From: Candidatus Segatella albertsiae
GTDB lineage: Bacteria > Bacteroidota > Bacteroidia > Bacteroidales > Bacteroidaceae
Length of the DNA stretch: 64,000 bases
Assembly: GCA_002451555.1 (NCBI GenBank)
Contig: DKCU01000049.1
Span: forward strand, 35,663 to 99,662
Reading direction: 5' to 3'
The notes below the pieces were generated by a model. It did no database searches. It was not told the origin of the DNA and saw only the letters and a program-made list of their open reading frames with translations. Both the position numbers and the translations under genes were made by a program. Below, in pieces: positions 45,565 to 55,210 of this stretch (positions are counted from its first letter, which is position 1; each line of letters starts with the position of its first letter).

Positions 45565-45581
45565 CACTATAAAAAATAGTG
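45565..45581 (+). terminator. Small hairpin between ftsW and murG
   Basis: CACTAT and ATAGTG (6-bp arms) flank an AAAAA loop directly after the ftsW stop. It is short and AT-rich, so it is at best a weak attenuator, but its position between ftsW and the internal promoter is suggestive. Confidence 0.35.
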
Positions 45582-45585
45582 AAAA

Positions 45586-45618
45586 ATTGCGTATTATTGA
45601 TTTTTTTAATTATCTTTG
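45586..45618 (+). promoter_or_regulatory. Internal promoter before murG
   Basis: ATTG (45586-45589; three of four match TTTG), 21 nt, then TATCTTTG (45611-45618). murG starts at 45638. This suggests that murG to ftsZ can be transcribed independently of the MraZ-controlled start of the cluster. Confidence 0.6.
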
Positions 45619-45637
45619 CGTTTAAAATTAGAAGATT

Positions 45638-46744
45638 ATGGACAATGAGCTAAGAATTATCATAAGTGGAGGTGGTACAGGAGGACATATTTTCCCAGCT
45701 GTTTCCATCGCCAATGCCATCAAGGCCAAACACCCTGATGCCAAGATTTTGTTTGTAGGAGCACTCGGAAGAATGGAAATGCAACGTGTTCCAGCCGCAG
45801 GATATGAAATCAAAGGATTACCTATTTGCGGATTCGACAGAAAGCATCTTCTCAAGAACATCGCTGTTCTTTTCAAGATATGGAAAAGCCAAAGGATGGC
45901 CAAGAAAATCATCAAGGATTTCAAGCCAATGGCAGCTGTAGGCGTAGGCGGTTACGCTAGTGGCCCTACACTGAACGTTTGTGCAAGCAAAGGAATACCA
46001 TGCCTCATACAAGAACAAAACTCATACGCTGGAGTGACCAATAAATTGTTGGCAAAAAAAGCGGATAAGATTTGCGTTGCCTACGAAGGTATGGAGCGAT
46101 TTTTCCCTGCTGAAAAAATCATCATGACAGGAAATCCAGTAAGACAAAATGTCCTTGAGACAAACATGACGACAGAAGAGGCGAGAAAGCTATTCGGACT
46201 AGACCCCAACAAGAAAACCATCTTGCTGGTAGGTGGCAGCCTGGGAGCCAGAACCATCAATGAGAGCGTCTTAGGCAACCTAGAGAAAATTGCCAACAGC
46301 AACATTCAATTTATTTGGCAAACTGGCAAGTTCTACAACGCATCCATTCAGGAACAGCTCAAGGGAAAAGAATTGCCAAACTTGAAGGTCATGGACTTCA
46401 TTAGCGATATGGGGGCAGCATACAAAGCCGCAGACCTAGTGATCAGCAGAGCAGGAGCAAGCAGCATCAGCGAGTTTTGTCTCATTGGCAAGCCTGTCAT
46501 TTTGGTTCCTAGCCCCAATGTTGCAGAAGACCACCAGACAAAGAATGCCATGGCATTAGTCAATAAAGACGCAGCCATCTACGTAAAAGATTGCGAGGCG
46601 CCAAGTTTGCTCATCGACAAAGCCATCAAGATTGTCAGTGATGAACAAAAGTTAAACTCACTGAGTGAGAACATCAAGAAATTAGGACTTAAGAACTCTG
46701 CCGACGTCATTGCCGACGAAGTTGTAAAATTAGCAAGAAAATAA
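45638..46744 (+). CDS. murG: UDP-GlcNAc:lipid I N-acetylglucosaminyltransferase
   Basis: 368 aa. The glycine-rich loop SGGGTGGHIFPAV is near residue 12, and the GT28 C-terminal blocks LVGGSLGARTINE, ISRAGASSISEF and VPSPNVAEDHQTKNA bind UDP-GlcNAc. It converts lipid I to lipid II on the inner face of the membrane. It has its own promoter and is followed 1 nt later by murC. Confidence 0.97.
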   Translation: MDNELRIIISGGGTGGHIFPAVSIANAIKAKHPDAKILFVGALGRMEMQRVPAAGYEIKGLPICGFDRKHLLKNIAVLFKIWKSQRMAKKIIKDFKPMAAVGVGGYASGPTLNVCASKGIPCLIQEQNSYAGVTNKLLAKKADKICVAYEGMERFFPAEKIIMTGNPVRQNVLETNMTTEEARKLFGLDPNKKTILLVGGSLGARTINESVLGNLEKIANSNIQFIWQTGKFYNASIQEQLKGKELPNLKVMDFISDMGAAYKAADLVISRAGASSISEFCLIGKPVILVPSPNVAEDHQTKNAMALVNKDAAIYVKDCEAPSLLIDKAIKIVSDEQKLNSLSENIKKLGLKNSADVIADEVVKLARK

Positions 46745-46745
46745 C

Positions 46746-48122
46746 ATGGAACTAAAAGATATTAAAGCTGTTTATTTCGTAGGTGCCGGTGGCATTGGCA
46801 TGAGTGCCATCGCTAGATACTTTCTTCATAAAGGTGTTGCAGTAGGAGGTTATGACAAGACACCTTCCGCTCTAACAAAGGAGCTAGAAAAGGAAGGTGC
46901 ACTCATCCACTACGAAGAGAACGTAGAAGAAATTCCTGACGTATGCAAAGAGGCTCAATCTACATTGGTCATCTATACACCTGCCATACCAAAGGATCAC
47001 AAAGAGCTAGTTTACTTCCAAGAACATGGATTCTCCATACAGAAACGTGCCCAGGTATTAGGAACATTAACCAAAACACACAAAGGACTTTGCGTAGCTG
47101 GCACTCACGGAAAGACGACTACATCTACCATGTGTGCGCATATCATGCACCAAAGTCATGTGGATTGCAATGCCTTCCTGGGAGGTATTTCCAAGAATTA
47201 TGGAACAAATTACATTCTTTCAGACAAGAGCGACTATGTTGTGATCGAAGCCGATGAGTTTGATCGCAGTTTCCATTGGCTGCGTCCATGGATGAGCGTC
47301 ATCACTGCGACAGACCCTGACCACCTCGACATATATGGCACGAAAGAGGCTTATCTGGAAAGTTTCAGACACTATACAGAGCTTATCCAACCAGGTGGTG
47401 CTCTCATCATCCATAAGAATTTGGAAATGAAAGAGCATGTGCAAGAAGGAGTCAAGATTTACAACTACAGTCTTACAGAAGGCGACTTCCATGCTGAAAA
47501 TATCAAAATAGACAATGGTGAGATTACCTTCGACTTTATCTCCCCGATAGAGGACATTAAGGATGTTGAGTTGGGACAACCTGTTCCTATCAATATCGAA
47601 AATGGCGTTGCAGCCATGGCAATGGCACAGTTGAACGGATGCACGGCAGAAGAAATCAAACAAGGTATGAAAACTTACGAAGGAGTAGAAAGACGCTTCG
47701 ATTTCAAAATCAAGAACGACAAGTTAGTCTTCCTCTCTGACTATGCTCACCATCCAAAAGAAATATATCAAAGTGCCAAGAGCATTAGGGAATTGTACAA
47801 GACACGTAAAATCACAGCGATTTTCCAGCCACACCTCTACACAAGAACTAGAGATTTCTACAAAGACTTTGCAGATAGCTTGAGCTTATTGGACGAGGTT
47901 ATCCTCTGTGACATCTACCCTGCACGAGAAGCACCTATACCAGGAGTAACCTCCAAGCTCATCTACGATAACTTGAAGCCAGGTGTAGAAAAAAGTATGA
48001 TTCACAAGGAAGACGTGCTAGACTTAGTCAAGAAAAGAAACTTCGATGTACTCATCATACTAGGAGCAGGCGACTTAGACAATTTCGTTCCGCAAATGAC
48101 AGAAATTCTCAAGCAAAAATAA
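46746..48122 (+). CDS. murC: UDP-MurNAc--L-alanine ligase
   Basis: 458 aa. It has an N-terminal FVGAGGIGMSAIA fold, the ATP loop CVAGTHGKTTTSTM near residue 118, HLDIYGT in the central domain, and C-terminal SDYAHHPKEI and FQPHLYTRT. It catalyses the first amino-acid addition in peptidoglycan synthesis. The stop overlaps the ftsQ-like start by 1 nt (TAATG), indicating coupling. Confidence 0.97.
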   Translation: MELKDIKAVYFVGAGGIGMSAIARYFLHKGVAVGGYDKTPSALTKELEKEGALIHYEENVEEIPDVCKEAQSTLVIYTPAIPKDHKELVYFQEHGFSIQKRAQVLGTLTKTHKGLCVAGTHGKTTTSTMCAHIMHQSHVDCNAFLGGISKNYGTNYILSDKSDYVVIEADEFDRSFHWLRPWMSVITATDPDHLDIYGTKEAYLESFRHYTELIQPGGALIIHKNLEMKEHVQEGVKIYNYSLTEGDFHAENIKIDNGEITFDFISPIEDIKDVELGQPVPINIENGVAAMAMAQLNGCTAEEIKQGMKTYEGVERRFDFKIKNDKLVFLSDYAHHPKEIYQSAKSIRELYKTRKITAIFQPHLYTRTRDFYKDFADSLSLLDEVILCDIYPAREAPIPGVTSKLIYDNLKPGVEKSMIHKEDVLDLVKKRNFDVLIILGAGDLDNFVPQMTEILKQK

Positions 48123-48919
48123 TGCGCATCAATTGGAAGAAGACGATCATCATCATATTAGATTTTGCCATAGGCATATATCTAGTGTTTGCATTCACCA
48201 AGTTTAATCAACCTGATGAATCAGGCTTGTTATGCACAAAGGTAAACATCAACATCCAAGACGAGATGACCAATGGCTTCCTTGATGCCAAAGAAATAAA
48301 GAAAAGATTAGAAGCTAAGAAAATTTATCCTTTGGAGAAACCTCTTAGCCAGGTCAGCACCCGCAAGATAGAAGAAACTCTTAAGCAAAGTCCGTTCGTC
48401 AAGTCGGCAGAATGCTACAAGACACAAGACGGATTGGTTGACATCAACCTTACACAGCGAATGCCAATCGTCAGAATCAAGAGCATTAACAATGAGGATT
48501 ACTACGTGGACGACCACAACCAGATCATGCCCAACACCAAGTACACCAGCGATATGATAATTGCCACGGGATACATCAATAAATGGTATGCGCAAAAATA
48601 CATTTCGCTACTAAGCAAGGCACTGATGACAAATGAGTTGTGGAGAAACCAAATAGAACAAATCAATGTTCTACCTGACAGAAGCATAGAATTGGTTCCA
48701 CGTGTAGGCAACCATATCATTTACTTGGGGAATCTTCCAGAGACAAACATCGTCAAGAAAAGAGAAAGAGACATCAATGCCTTTGTAAACAAAAAGATGA
48801 CACGCTTGGAAAATTTCTACAAGTATGGGCTTTCAAAAGCAGGATGGAACAAATACTCCTATATCAACCTGGAGTTTGACAATCAAATCATTTGCAAAAA
48901 GCATTGCAGCAATAGCTAA
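48122..48919 (+). CDS. ftsQ: FtsQ-like cell division protein
   Basis: 265 aa, bitopic, with a short cytoplasmic tail and a transmembrane helix (about 8-25, TIIIILDFAIGIYLVFAF). A POTRA-like region follows (about 38-110; NGFLDAKEIKKRLEAKKIYP and SPFVKSAECYKTQDG). It recruits the FtsL-B/FtsW-I complex. Sequence similarity across this family is low; assignment rests on topology, POTRA pattern and position between murC and ftsA. Confidence 0.8.
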   Translation: MRINWKKTIIIILDFAIGIYLVFAFTKFNQPDESGLLCTKVNINIQDEMTNGFLDAKEIKKRLEAKKIYPLEKPLSQVSTRKIEETLKQSPFVKSAECYKTQDGLVDINLTQRMPIVRIKSINNEDYYVDDHNQIMPNTKYTSDMIIATGYINKWYAQKYISLLSKALMTNELWRNQIEQINVLPDRSIELVPRVGNHIIYLGNLPETNIVKKRERDINAFVNKKMTRLENFYKYGLSKAGWNKYSYINLEFDNQIICKKHCSNS

Positions 48920-48975
48920 CATGCATTGATACATTAAATTTTAAAATAACGAAATCATTTAATACAATAAAGACT

Positions 48976-50415
48976 ATGCCAAAAGAATTTATAGTAGCAA
49001 TAGAGCTAGGTTCATCCAAAATGACGGGTATAGCAGGACAAAAGAATCTTGACGGAAGCATCACGGTACTTGCTGTCGTCGAGGAGAATTCGTCATCTTG
49101 CATCAGAAAAGGTGTAATCTACAATCTAGATAAAACATGTCAATGCCTGACCAATATGGTCAACAAGCTAAAGAATATTCTTAAGCAAGACATAGCGCAA
49201 GTGTATGTTGGTGTAGGTGGTCGCTCCATCAAAAGCATCAAAAACGTCATTGTAAAGGACTTGCCATCGGCAACTATTATCACCCAGGACATGATAAACG
49301 AGTTGATGGACATTAACCGCAACATGACATATCCAGACCAAGAGATATTGGATGCCGCCACCCAAGAATACAAGGTTGACAACCAATATCAAATAGACCC
49401 TGTCGGAATCCAGTGCAACCATCTTGAAGGGATTTTCCTCAACATTCTGTGGAGAAAGAATTTCTACAACAACATCTATGCTTGCTTTGAAAAGGCGAAC
49501 ATTCCAATTGCAGAAATGTATCTAGCCCCACTAGCTATGGCTGACAGCGTACTTACAGACTCAGAGAAACGTGCAGGATGCGCCTTAATAGACTTAGGTG
49601 CAGACACAACCACCGTATCCGTTTATTACAAAAACATCCTACGCCACCTGTCTGTCATCCCTTTGGGTAGCAACAATATCACAAAAGACCTAACTTGTCT
49701 CCAAATAGAGGAACAAGAAGCAGAAAAGATGAAGTTAAAATATGCCAAGGCATATACCGACATCAAAAACATAGATCCAACGCTCAACTATTCCATCGAC
49801 AAAGACAGAGTGGTCGAAAGCAAAAAATTCATAGAAATCGTAGAAGCTAGAGTCGAAGAGATTGTCGAAAACGCATGGTACCAAGTTCCAATAGAATTTG
49901 CCGACAAACTATTAGGAGGGCTTATCATTACAGGTGGCGGCAGCAATATGCCAGAAATCGAAAAGGTATTCAGAAGTCACACAAATACCCCAAAGATTAG
50001 ATTCGCAAAGTTCGTAACGCAAACTGTAAAATCAAAGGATGCCAAAATAAACAACCATGACGGCACCATGAATACAATACTGGGACTTCTAGCAAAAGGC
50101 GACATGAACTGTGCAGGTGACGACATAAACAACGACCTATTCAACAATAGCGAAAAAAGCGCCAACACAGATACCCTCCAGAAGCCTCAAAGAAATCCTA
50201 ATGAAATCGCAGGATCGGGAGTTGTACCAACCCCTGCCCAAAAACGCGAAGAAGAATTAAGGAAAAAGAAAGAAGAGGAAGAAAGACTCGCTAAAATTGC
50301 GGAGGATGAAGAAAGAGAACGTGAAGCGAAGAAGAGAAAAGAAAATAGTTTCCTACACAAAGGATTCAAAAAAATCAAAGACTTCTTCCTAGACACAATC
50401 TCTGAAGAGGAATAA
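48976..50415 (+). CDS. ftsA: Cell division protein FtsA
   Basis: 479 aa with an actin-fold (IVAIELGSSKMTGIAG phosphate loop, CALIDLGADTTTVSVYY, GLIITGGGSNMPEIEKVF). A long charged linker (about 385-455, KREEELRKKKEEEERL) leads to a C-terminal amphipathic helix (FLHKGFKKIKDFFLDTI) that binds the membrane. It anchors FtsZ filaments to the membrane. It is longer than E. coli FtsA (420 aa), because of the linker. Confidence 0.95.
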   Translation: MPKEFIVAIELGSSKMTGIAGQKNLDGSITVLAVVEENSSSCIRKGVIYNLDKTCQCLTNMVNKLKNILKQDIAQVYVGVGGRSIKSIKNVIVKDLPSATIITQDMINELMDINRNMTYPDQEILDAATQEYKVDNQYQIDPVGIQCNHLEGIFLNILWRKNFYNNIYACFEKANIPIAEMYLAPLAMADSVLTDSEKRAGCALIDLGADTTTVSVYYKNILRHLSVIPLGSNNITKDLTCLQIEEQEAEKMKLKYAKAYTDIKNIDPTLNYSIDKDRVVESKKFIEIVEARVEEIVENAWYQVPIEFADKLLGGLIITGGGSNMPEIEKVFRSHTNTPKIRFAKFVTQTVKSKDAKINNHDGTMNTILGLLAKGDMNCAGDDINNDLFNNSEKSANTDTLQKPQRNPNEIAGSGVVPTPAQKREEELRKKKEEEERLAKIAEDEEREREAKKRKENSFLHKGFKKIKDFFLDTISEEE

Positions 50416-50447
50416 TACAGTATTAATTTTTAAAGCTCATATAGATT

Positions 50448-51773
50448 ATGCAAGATACAAAACCACATATACTTGATTTTGGCGAACCAGAAAAGGAAAA
50501 CAGCATCATCAAAGTAATTGGTGTCGGTGGTGGTGGCGGCAATGCAGTCAACCACATGTACCGAGAAGGCATCCATGATGTCAGCTTTGTTTTGTGCAAC
50601 ACGGACAACCAAGCCCTCAACGATTCCCCAGTACCCGTACATCTACAACTGGGAAAAGAAGGACTTGGAGCAGGCAACAAGCCTGAGAAAGCCAAGCAAG
50701 CAGCCGAAGAGACTCTTGATGATATCAAGAATATGCTTAACGATGGCACAAAGATGGCATTCATCACAGCGGGAATGGGAGGAGGAACCGGAACTGGCGC
50801 CGCCCCTGTCATCGCTCGTGTAAGCAAAGAGCTAGGCATCTTGACTGTCGGAATTGTCACGATACCATTTAAATTTGAAGGTCCAAGAAAAATCGACCAA
50901 GCCTTGGATGGCGTGGAAGAAATGTCAAAGCATGTTGATGCCTTATTGGTCATCAATAACGAAAGACTTCGGCAAATATATCCTGACCTAGCTGTGCTGG
51001 ACGCATTCGGCAAAGCCGATGACACCCTTAGTGTAGCAGCTAAAAGCATTGCTGAAATCATCACCGTCCATGGTCTCATCAACCTAGACTTCAATGATGT
51101 AAAGACTGTTCTCAAAGACGGTGGCGTTGCCATCATGAGTACGGGCTATGGAGAAGGAGAAGGACGTGTCAAGAAAGCTATTGACGATGCTCTTAACTCA
51201 CCACTCCTAAATGACAATGACGTCTTCAACTCCAAGAAAATTCTGCTGAGTATCGCCTTTGCCAGCGAAAAGAAAGACAACCCTGGACTCACCATGGACG
51301 AAATGAACGATGTTAATGACTTCATGGAAAAATTTGGAGACGATTTCGAGTTGAAATGGGGACTTGCCATCGACCCTGAGCTAGGAAGCAGAGTAAAAGT
51401 AACTGTGCTTGCTACCGGATTCGGTCTCGAAGATGTGGAAGGCATGAACAGACACCTCAAGAAGCATACCGAAGAAGAATCCAGAAGAATCGCTGAGGAG
51501 GAGGAAAAGAGAGCCGAAAACGAAGAAAGAAGAAAGCGATATTATGGCAGCGACGGGAATACGACCCAGTACAAGCGCCACCCACACATCTTCCTATTCA
51601 AACCAGAAGACCTGGACAACGAGGATGTCATTCTGCAAGTAGAAAACACACCTACTTACAAAAGAACAAGACAAATGCTGGAAGAAATACGTAACATAGC
51701 CTCGGGGAACAGCGAAGATGGCGAAAGCAAAAATGACGCAGAACCCATACAGGGAGTCATCAGTTTTGCTTAG
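50448..51773 (+). CDS. ftsZ: Cell division protein FtsZ
   Basis: 441 aa. The GTP tubulin-signature loop GGGTGTGAAPV is near residue 110, and the N-terminal VIGVGGGGGNAVNHMY and the T7 loop (HGLINLDFNDVKTVL) are intact. A charged linker (about 340-375) leads to a C-terminal part with VENTPTYKRTRQ, the likely partner-binding peptide. It polymerises into the division ring. Its stop codon overlaps the convergent recO stop by 4 nt. Confidence 0.97.
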   Translation: MQDTKPHILDFGEPEKENSIIKVIGVGGGGGNAVNHMYREGIHDVSFVLCNTDNQALNDSPVPVHLQLGKEGLGAGNKPEKAKQAAEETLDDIKNMLNDGTKMAFITAGMGGGTGTGAAPVIARVSKELGILTVGIVTIPFKFEGPRKIDQALDGVEEMSKHVDALLVINNERLRQIYPDLAVLDAFGKADDTLSVAAKSIAEIITVHGLINLDFNDVKTVLKDGGVAIMSTGYGEGEGRVKKAIDDALNSPLLNDNDVFNSKKILLSIAFASEKKDNPGLTMDEMNDVNDFMEKFGDDFELKWGLAIDPELGSRVKVTVLATGFGLEDVEGMNRHLKKHTEEESRRIAEEEEKRAENEERRKRYYGSDGNTTQYKRHPHIFLFKPEDLDNEDVILQVENTPTYKRTRQMLEEIRNIASGNSEDGESKNDAEPIQGVISFA

Positions 51774-52498
51774 CCAAACAATTCCCTAAGTACAGACAAA
51801 GACTTCATGTCCGGAAATCCCGGCACATGAATTTTATAATAAGAAAGAATCACCTCTACACAATGATTTCGCTGAAGGCGAGTCATTTTGTAGAGGTGCA
51901 TTGTATTATAATCAAGGCGAAGCAACTGAAGCAATATCCCTGACTCTGCTTGGGACAGAAAATGAGAATGATTGGGCACCAAAGGCACAAATTCACCACC
52001 AACAAGATCAAAATACGGCCTATCATAAGATGCCTCGCTGATATTCGGTCCAACACCTATATAAAAGGATAATTTCATCAAAAACAAAATATGGAAATTG
52101 GCCACACTCCCTTTGGAATTGTCCAACCATACCAAACTATCGAAGACAAAAGAGAACAAAGGTCCATTGTTTTGCTCACATCGAGTTGCATGGACCAACA
52201 CCTCTGCCAAAAACAAAGACAAAGAAACTTTCATTGGTGAAAAAGGAATATCAGCAAAAGGACAAGCAACCTCGACATTGCTAATCTTTTGGAACCGAAG
52301 ATTTGGACGATAATCAAACTCCAAATTGAGCAACATAAGTGATTGGAGATACTGTCTCTTGACAACGCCCCTATTTTTAGAAGACATTTTTACCAGAAAT
52401 GTCAATCGTCCATGAGACTCCGTCAAGAAATCCACAACAAACAGCGTCTCCTTAAACTTAAAAAAATGTAGAACTATCGCTCTTGTTTTCTCTATCAT
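51770..52498 (-). CDS. recO: DNA repair protein RecO
   Basis: 242 aa: N-terminal OB-fold (ARAIVLHFFKFKETLFVVDFLTE, then GRLTFLVKM) and helical C-terminal part, as in RecO. It helps to load RecA with RecR by removing single-strand-binding protein and annealing strands. Sequence conservation in this family is weak; the N-terminal block and length fit well. The zinc-binding cysteines of some RecO proteins are not seen. It is convergent with ftsZ. Confidence 0.88.
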   Translation of the reverse strand: MIEKTRAIVLHFFKFKETLFVVDFLTESHGRLTFLVKMSSKNRGVVKRQYLQSLMLLNLEFDYRPNLRFQKISNVEVACPFADIPFSPMKVSLSLFLAEVLVHATRCEQNNGPLFSFVFDSLVWLDNSKGSVANFHILFLMKLSFYIGVGPNISEASYDRPYFDLVGGEFVPLVPNHSHFLSQAESGILLQLLRLDYNTMHLYKMTRLQRNHCVEVILSYYKIHVPGFPDMKSLSVLRELFG

Positions 52499-52571
52499 GA
52501 TGGCTTATTTTGCGTTTTTGGAGGCAAAAATACAAAAAAAACAGGAATTTGAGAAAATTTCCTCAAAAAAA

Positions 52572-52603
52572 TTTGCGAGAATAAAATAAATGTAGTAACT
52601 TTG
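52572..52603 (+). promoter_or_regulatory. Promoter of tRNA-Glu/rpsT
   Basis: TTTG at 52572-52575, a 20-nt spacer and TAACTTTG at 52596-52603 form a full consensus Bacteroidetes promoter, 20 nt before the tRNA. rpsT may be co-transcribed with the tRNA, as no other box is evident in the 32-nt gap. Confidence 0.75.
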
Positions 52604-52622
52604 CACCCGCAAAACATCAAAT

Positions 52623-52694
52623 GGTCCCTTCGTCTATCGGTTAGGACGAGAGATTTTCATTCTCTAAAGAGCAGTTCGACTCTGCTAGGGACTA
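52623..52694 (+). tRNA. tRNA-Glu (anticodon UUC)
   Basis: Acceptor stem GGTCCCT pairs with AGGGACT (first pair a G-U), D stem GTCT/GGAC, anticodon stem AGAGA/TCTCT with loop TTTTCAT (anticodon TTC), T stem AGCAG/CTGCT with loop TTCGACT. The discriminator is A52694 and CCA is not encoded. The length is 72 nt. Confidence 0.95.
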
Positions 52695-52726
52695 CATAAA
52701 GAAAATAAAAAAATTAAATATTTAAG

Positions 52727-52981
52727 ATGGCAAATCATAAATCATCAATCAAGAGAATCCGTCAGGACAAGAAGAAGGCTTTGCACAATAAGTATTACGC
52801 AAAGACCATGCGCAATGCTGTTCGCAAATTGCGCAACATGACTGACAAGGAAGAGGCTACAAAGCTTTACCCTACAGTTCAGAAACTTTTAGACAAGTTA
52901 GCTAAGATTAATGTAATCCACAGCAACAAGGCAGCAAACTTGAAGTCAGGTTTGGCTCAGCATATTGCTAAGTTGGGTTAA
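52727..52981 (+). CDS. rpsT: 30S ribosomal protein S20
   Basis: 84 aa, highly basic and helical, starting [16 protein letters not shown], the S20 signature, and ending [13 protein letters not shown]. It binds 16S rRNA early in small-subunit assembly. It lies just after tRNA-Glu and is followed by a strong terminator hairpin. Confidence 0.97.
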   Translation: MANHKSSIKRIRQDKKKALHNKYYAKTMRNAVRKLRNMTDKEEATKLYPTVQKLLDKLAKINVIHSNKAANLKSGLAQHIAKLG

Positions 52982-53001
52982 TTTTAGCAAAAAGAATACA
53001 T

Positions 53002-53028
53002 AAGGTTGCAATCTTTGATTGCAACCTT
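53002..53028 (+). terminator. Intrinsic terminator of rpsT
   Basis: A perfect 12-bp stem, AAGGTTGCAATC (53002-53013) and its complement (53017-53028), with a TTT loop, followed by ATTGCTTTTATATAAAAAT. It separates rpsT from gyrB. Confidence 0.85.
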
Positions 53029-53113
53029 ATTGCTTTTATATAAAAATGTATCGTTTTTGCTATTTTTTTGCAGTTTTTCACTAACAAAAATTGCTTTTTT
53101 CAGCTTTTTTCCG

Positions 53114-53121
53114 TATCTTTG
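53114..53121 (+). promoter_or_regulatory. TATCTTTG -7 box of gyrB
   Basis: TATCTTTG matches TAnnTTTG, 25 nt before the gyrB ATG; a partial -33 (ATTG, 53090-53093) lies 20 nt upstream of it. Confidence 0.6.
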
Positions 53122-53146
53122 CACGATAATAACACTAAGCAAAGAA

Positions 53147-55117
53147 ATGGCAGAAAATCAAAGCAACGCAAATAATTATTCTGCGAGCAACATTCAAGTA
53201 CTCGAAGGGCTTGAAGCTGTTCGCAAACGCCCTGCGATGTACATAGGAGACATCTCGGAAAAAGGCTTACATCATCTTGTCAACGAGACTGTTGACAATT
53301 CTATTGATGAAGCCATGGCGGGATATTGTACAGACATTGAAGTAACCATCAACGAAGACAATTCCATCACCGTAGAAGATAACGGTCGAGGTATTCCTGT
53401 CGATATGCATGAAAAACTTCACAAGTCTGCGCTCGAAGTCGTAATGACTGTATTACATGCGGGAGGTAAGTTCGACAAAGGCTCATACAAAGTCTCTGGA
53501 GGTTTGCATGGTGTTGGTGTCAGCTGCGTCAACGCTCTCTCCACACACATGATGTCACAAGTATTCCGCGGTGGAAAGATTTACCAACAAGAATATGAAA
53601 AGGGAAAACCTCTTTATCCAGTCAAAGTAGTTGGTGAAACCACAAAGCGAGGTACACGTCAACAGTTTTGGCCAGACCCAACCATCTTTACCCATACCAT
53701 CTACAAATGGGACATCATAGCCAATCGTATGCGTGAGTTGGCTTTTCTCAATGCAGGAATCAAGATTACATTGACCGATCTTCGACCTGACGAAGAAGGG
53801 AAAACCAAGCAAGAGATATTCCATGCCAAAGATGGACTCAAGGAATTTGTGCGCTATGTAGATCGTCACCGCACCCACTTGTTTGATGACGTCATTTATC
53901 TCAAGACCGAGAAACAAGGCATTCCTATTGAGATTGCCATCATGTACAACACTGACTACACGGAGAACATCCACTCATATGTCAACAACATTAACACGAT
54001 AGAAGGTGGCACCCACTTGACTGGTTTCCGCATGGCATTGACACGTACCCTCAAAGCTTATGCAGAGGCAGACCCTACTATCTCCAAACAGATAGAAAAA
54101 GCAAAGGTTGAAATTGCACCAGAGGACTTCCGAGAAGGTCTCACCGCCGTTATATCAATCAAAGTCGCCGAGCCACAATTTGAGGGCCAAACCAAGACCA
54201 AACTGGGCAACAGCGAAGTACAGGGAGCGGTTCAACAAGCTGTCAATGAAGCTTTGTCCGACTATCTAGAGGAGCACCCTGATGAGGCAAAGCGCATTTG
54301 TGAAAAAGTGGTGTTAGCCGCTACGGCGCGTATCGCTGCACGAAAAGCTCGTGAAAGCGTGCAGAGAAAGAACTTCATGACAGGAGGCGGCCTCCCAGGC
54401 AAATTAGCAGACTGCTCCATCAAGGATCCAAAGGAATGCGAGATTTTCCTTGTCGAGGGTGACTCGGCTGGTGGCTCCGCAAAACAAGGTCGCGACCGAT
54501 TCCACCAAGCCATACTTCCTTTACGTGGTAAGATTCTGAACGTAGAAAAAGTGCAATGGCACAAAGTCTTTGAGGCAGAGTCTGTCATGAACATCATCCA
54601 AAGCATTGGTGTACGATTCGGAGTAGATGGCGAAGACAGCAAGGAAGCCAATACCGATAAATTGCGCTATGACAAGATTATCATCATGACCGATGCCGAT
54701 GTCGATGGTTCACACATCGACACGCTTATCATGACATTATTCTATCGTTTCATGCCAAAAGTCATAGAGGAAGGACACTTGTATATAGCAACCCCACCAC
54801 TCTACAAATGTTCATTCAAGAACAAAGTGAGCGAATATTGCTATACAGAGCAACAACGCCAAGCTTTCCTTGACAAATATGGTGAAGGGCAGGAAGACAA
54901 GAACATCCATACCCAGCGATACAAAGGTTTGGGCGAGATGAACCCAGAACAACTTTGGGAAACGACCATGGACCCTTCTACCCGACTGCTCAAGCAAGTA
55001 ACCATTGAGAACGCAGCGCAAGCTGATGAGATTTTCTCCATGCTGATGGGCGATGATGTAGAACCACGTCGTGAATTCATCGAGCAGAACGCTACATACG
55101 CAAACATTGACGCTTAA
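53147..55117 (+). CDS. gyrB: DNA gyrase subunit B
   Basis: 656 aa from MAENQSNANNYSASNIQVLEGLEAVRKRPAMYIGD-type start (the upstream 47 codons of the frame include the promoter and are not coding). It has a GHKL ATPase domain (DNSIDEAMAGY, EDNGRGIPVDMH, GGLHGVGVSCVNALS), a transducer domain, a TOPRIM domain (EGDSAGGSAKQGRDR, then TDADVDGSHI) and the C-terminal YKGLGEMNPEQLWETTMDP. It supplies the ATPase of gyrase, which adds negative supercoils. GyrB rather than ParE is supported by length, position and motifs, but is not fully certain. Confidence 0.92.
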   Translation: MAENQSNANNYSASNIQVLEGLEAVRKRPAMYIGDISEKGLHHLVNETVDNSIDEAMAGYCTDIEVTINEDNSITVEDNGRGIPVDMHEKLHKSALEVVMTVLHAGGKFDKGSYKVSGGLHGVGVSCVNALSTHMMSQVFRGGKIYQQEYEKGKPLYPVKVVGETTKRGTRQQFWPDPTIFTHTIYKWDIIANRMRELAFLNAGIKITLTDLRPDEEGKTKQEIFHAKDGLKEFVRYVDRHRTHLFDDVIYLKTEKQGIPIEIAIMYNTDYTENIHSYVNNINTIEGGTHLTGFRMALTRTLKAYAEADPTISKQIEKAKVEIAPEDFREGLTAVISIKVAEPQFEGQTKTKLGNSEVQGAVQQAVNEALSDYLEEHPDEAKRICEKVVLAATARIAARKARESVQRKNFMTGGGLPGKLADCSIKDPKECEIFLVEGDSAGGSAKQGRDRFHQAILPLRGKILNVEKVQWHKVFEAESVMNIIQSIGVRFGVDGEDSKEANTDKLRYDKIIIMTDADVDGSHIDTLIMTLFYRFMPKVIEEGHLYIATPPLYKCSFKNKVSEYCYTEQQRQAFLDKYGEGQEDKNIHTQRYKGLGEMNPEQLWETTMDPSTRLLKQVTIENAAQADEIFSMLMGDDVEPRREFIEQNATYANIDA

Positions 55118-55124
55118 CATAACA

Positions 55125-55151
55125 AGGGTAGGTTTGTCATAAACCTACCCT
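55125..55151 (+). terminator. Terminator after gyrB
   Basis: An 11-bp perfect stem, AGGGTAGGTTT (55125-55135) and AAACCTACCCT (55141-55151), with loop GTCAT, followed by ATATTCTTA. It lies 7 nt after the gyrB stop. Confidence 0.75.
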
Positions 55152-55210
55152 ATATTCTTAACATCACAAAGAATCATTAAAAAACTTGAGCTCTATCTAA
55201 CCTTATAATT

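Noticed and set aside
52561..52620. Possible attachment site beside tRNA-Glu
   Set aside because: No integrase gene and no second copy of the tRNA 3' end in the window.
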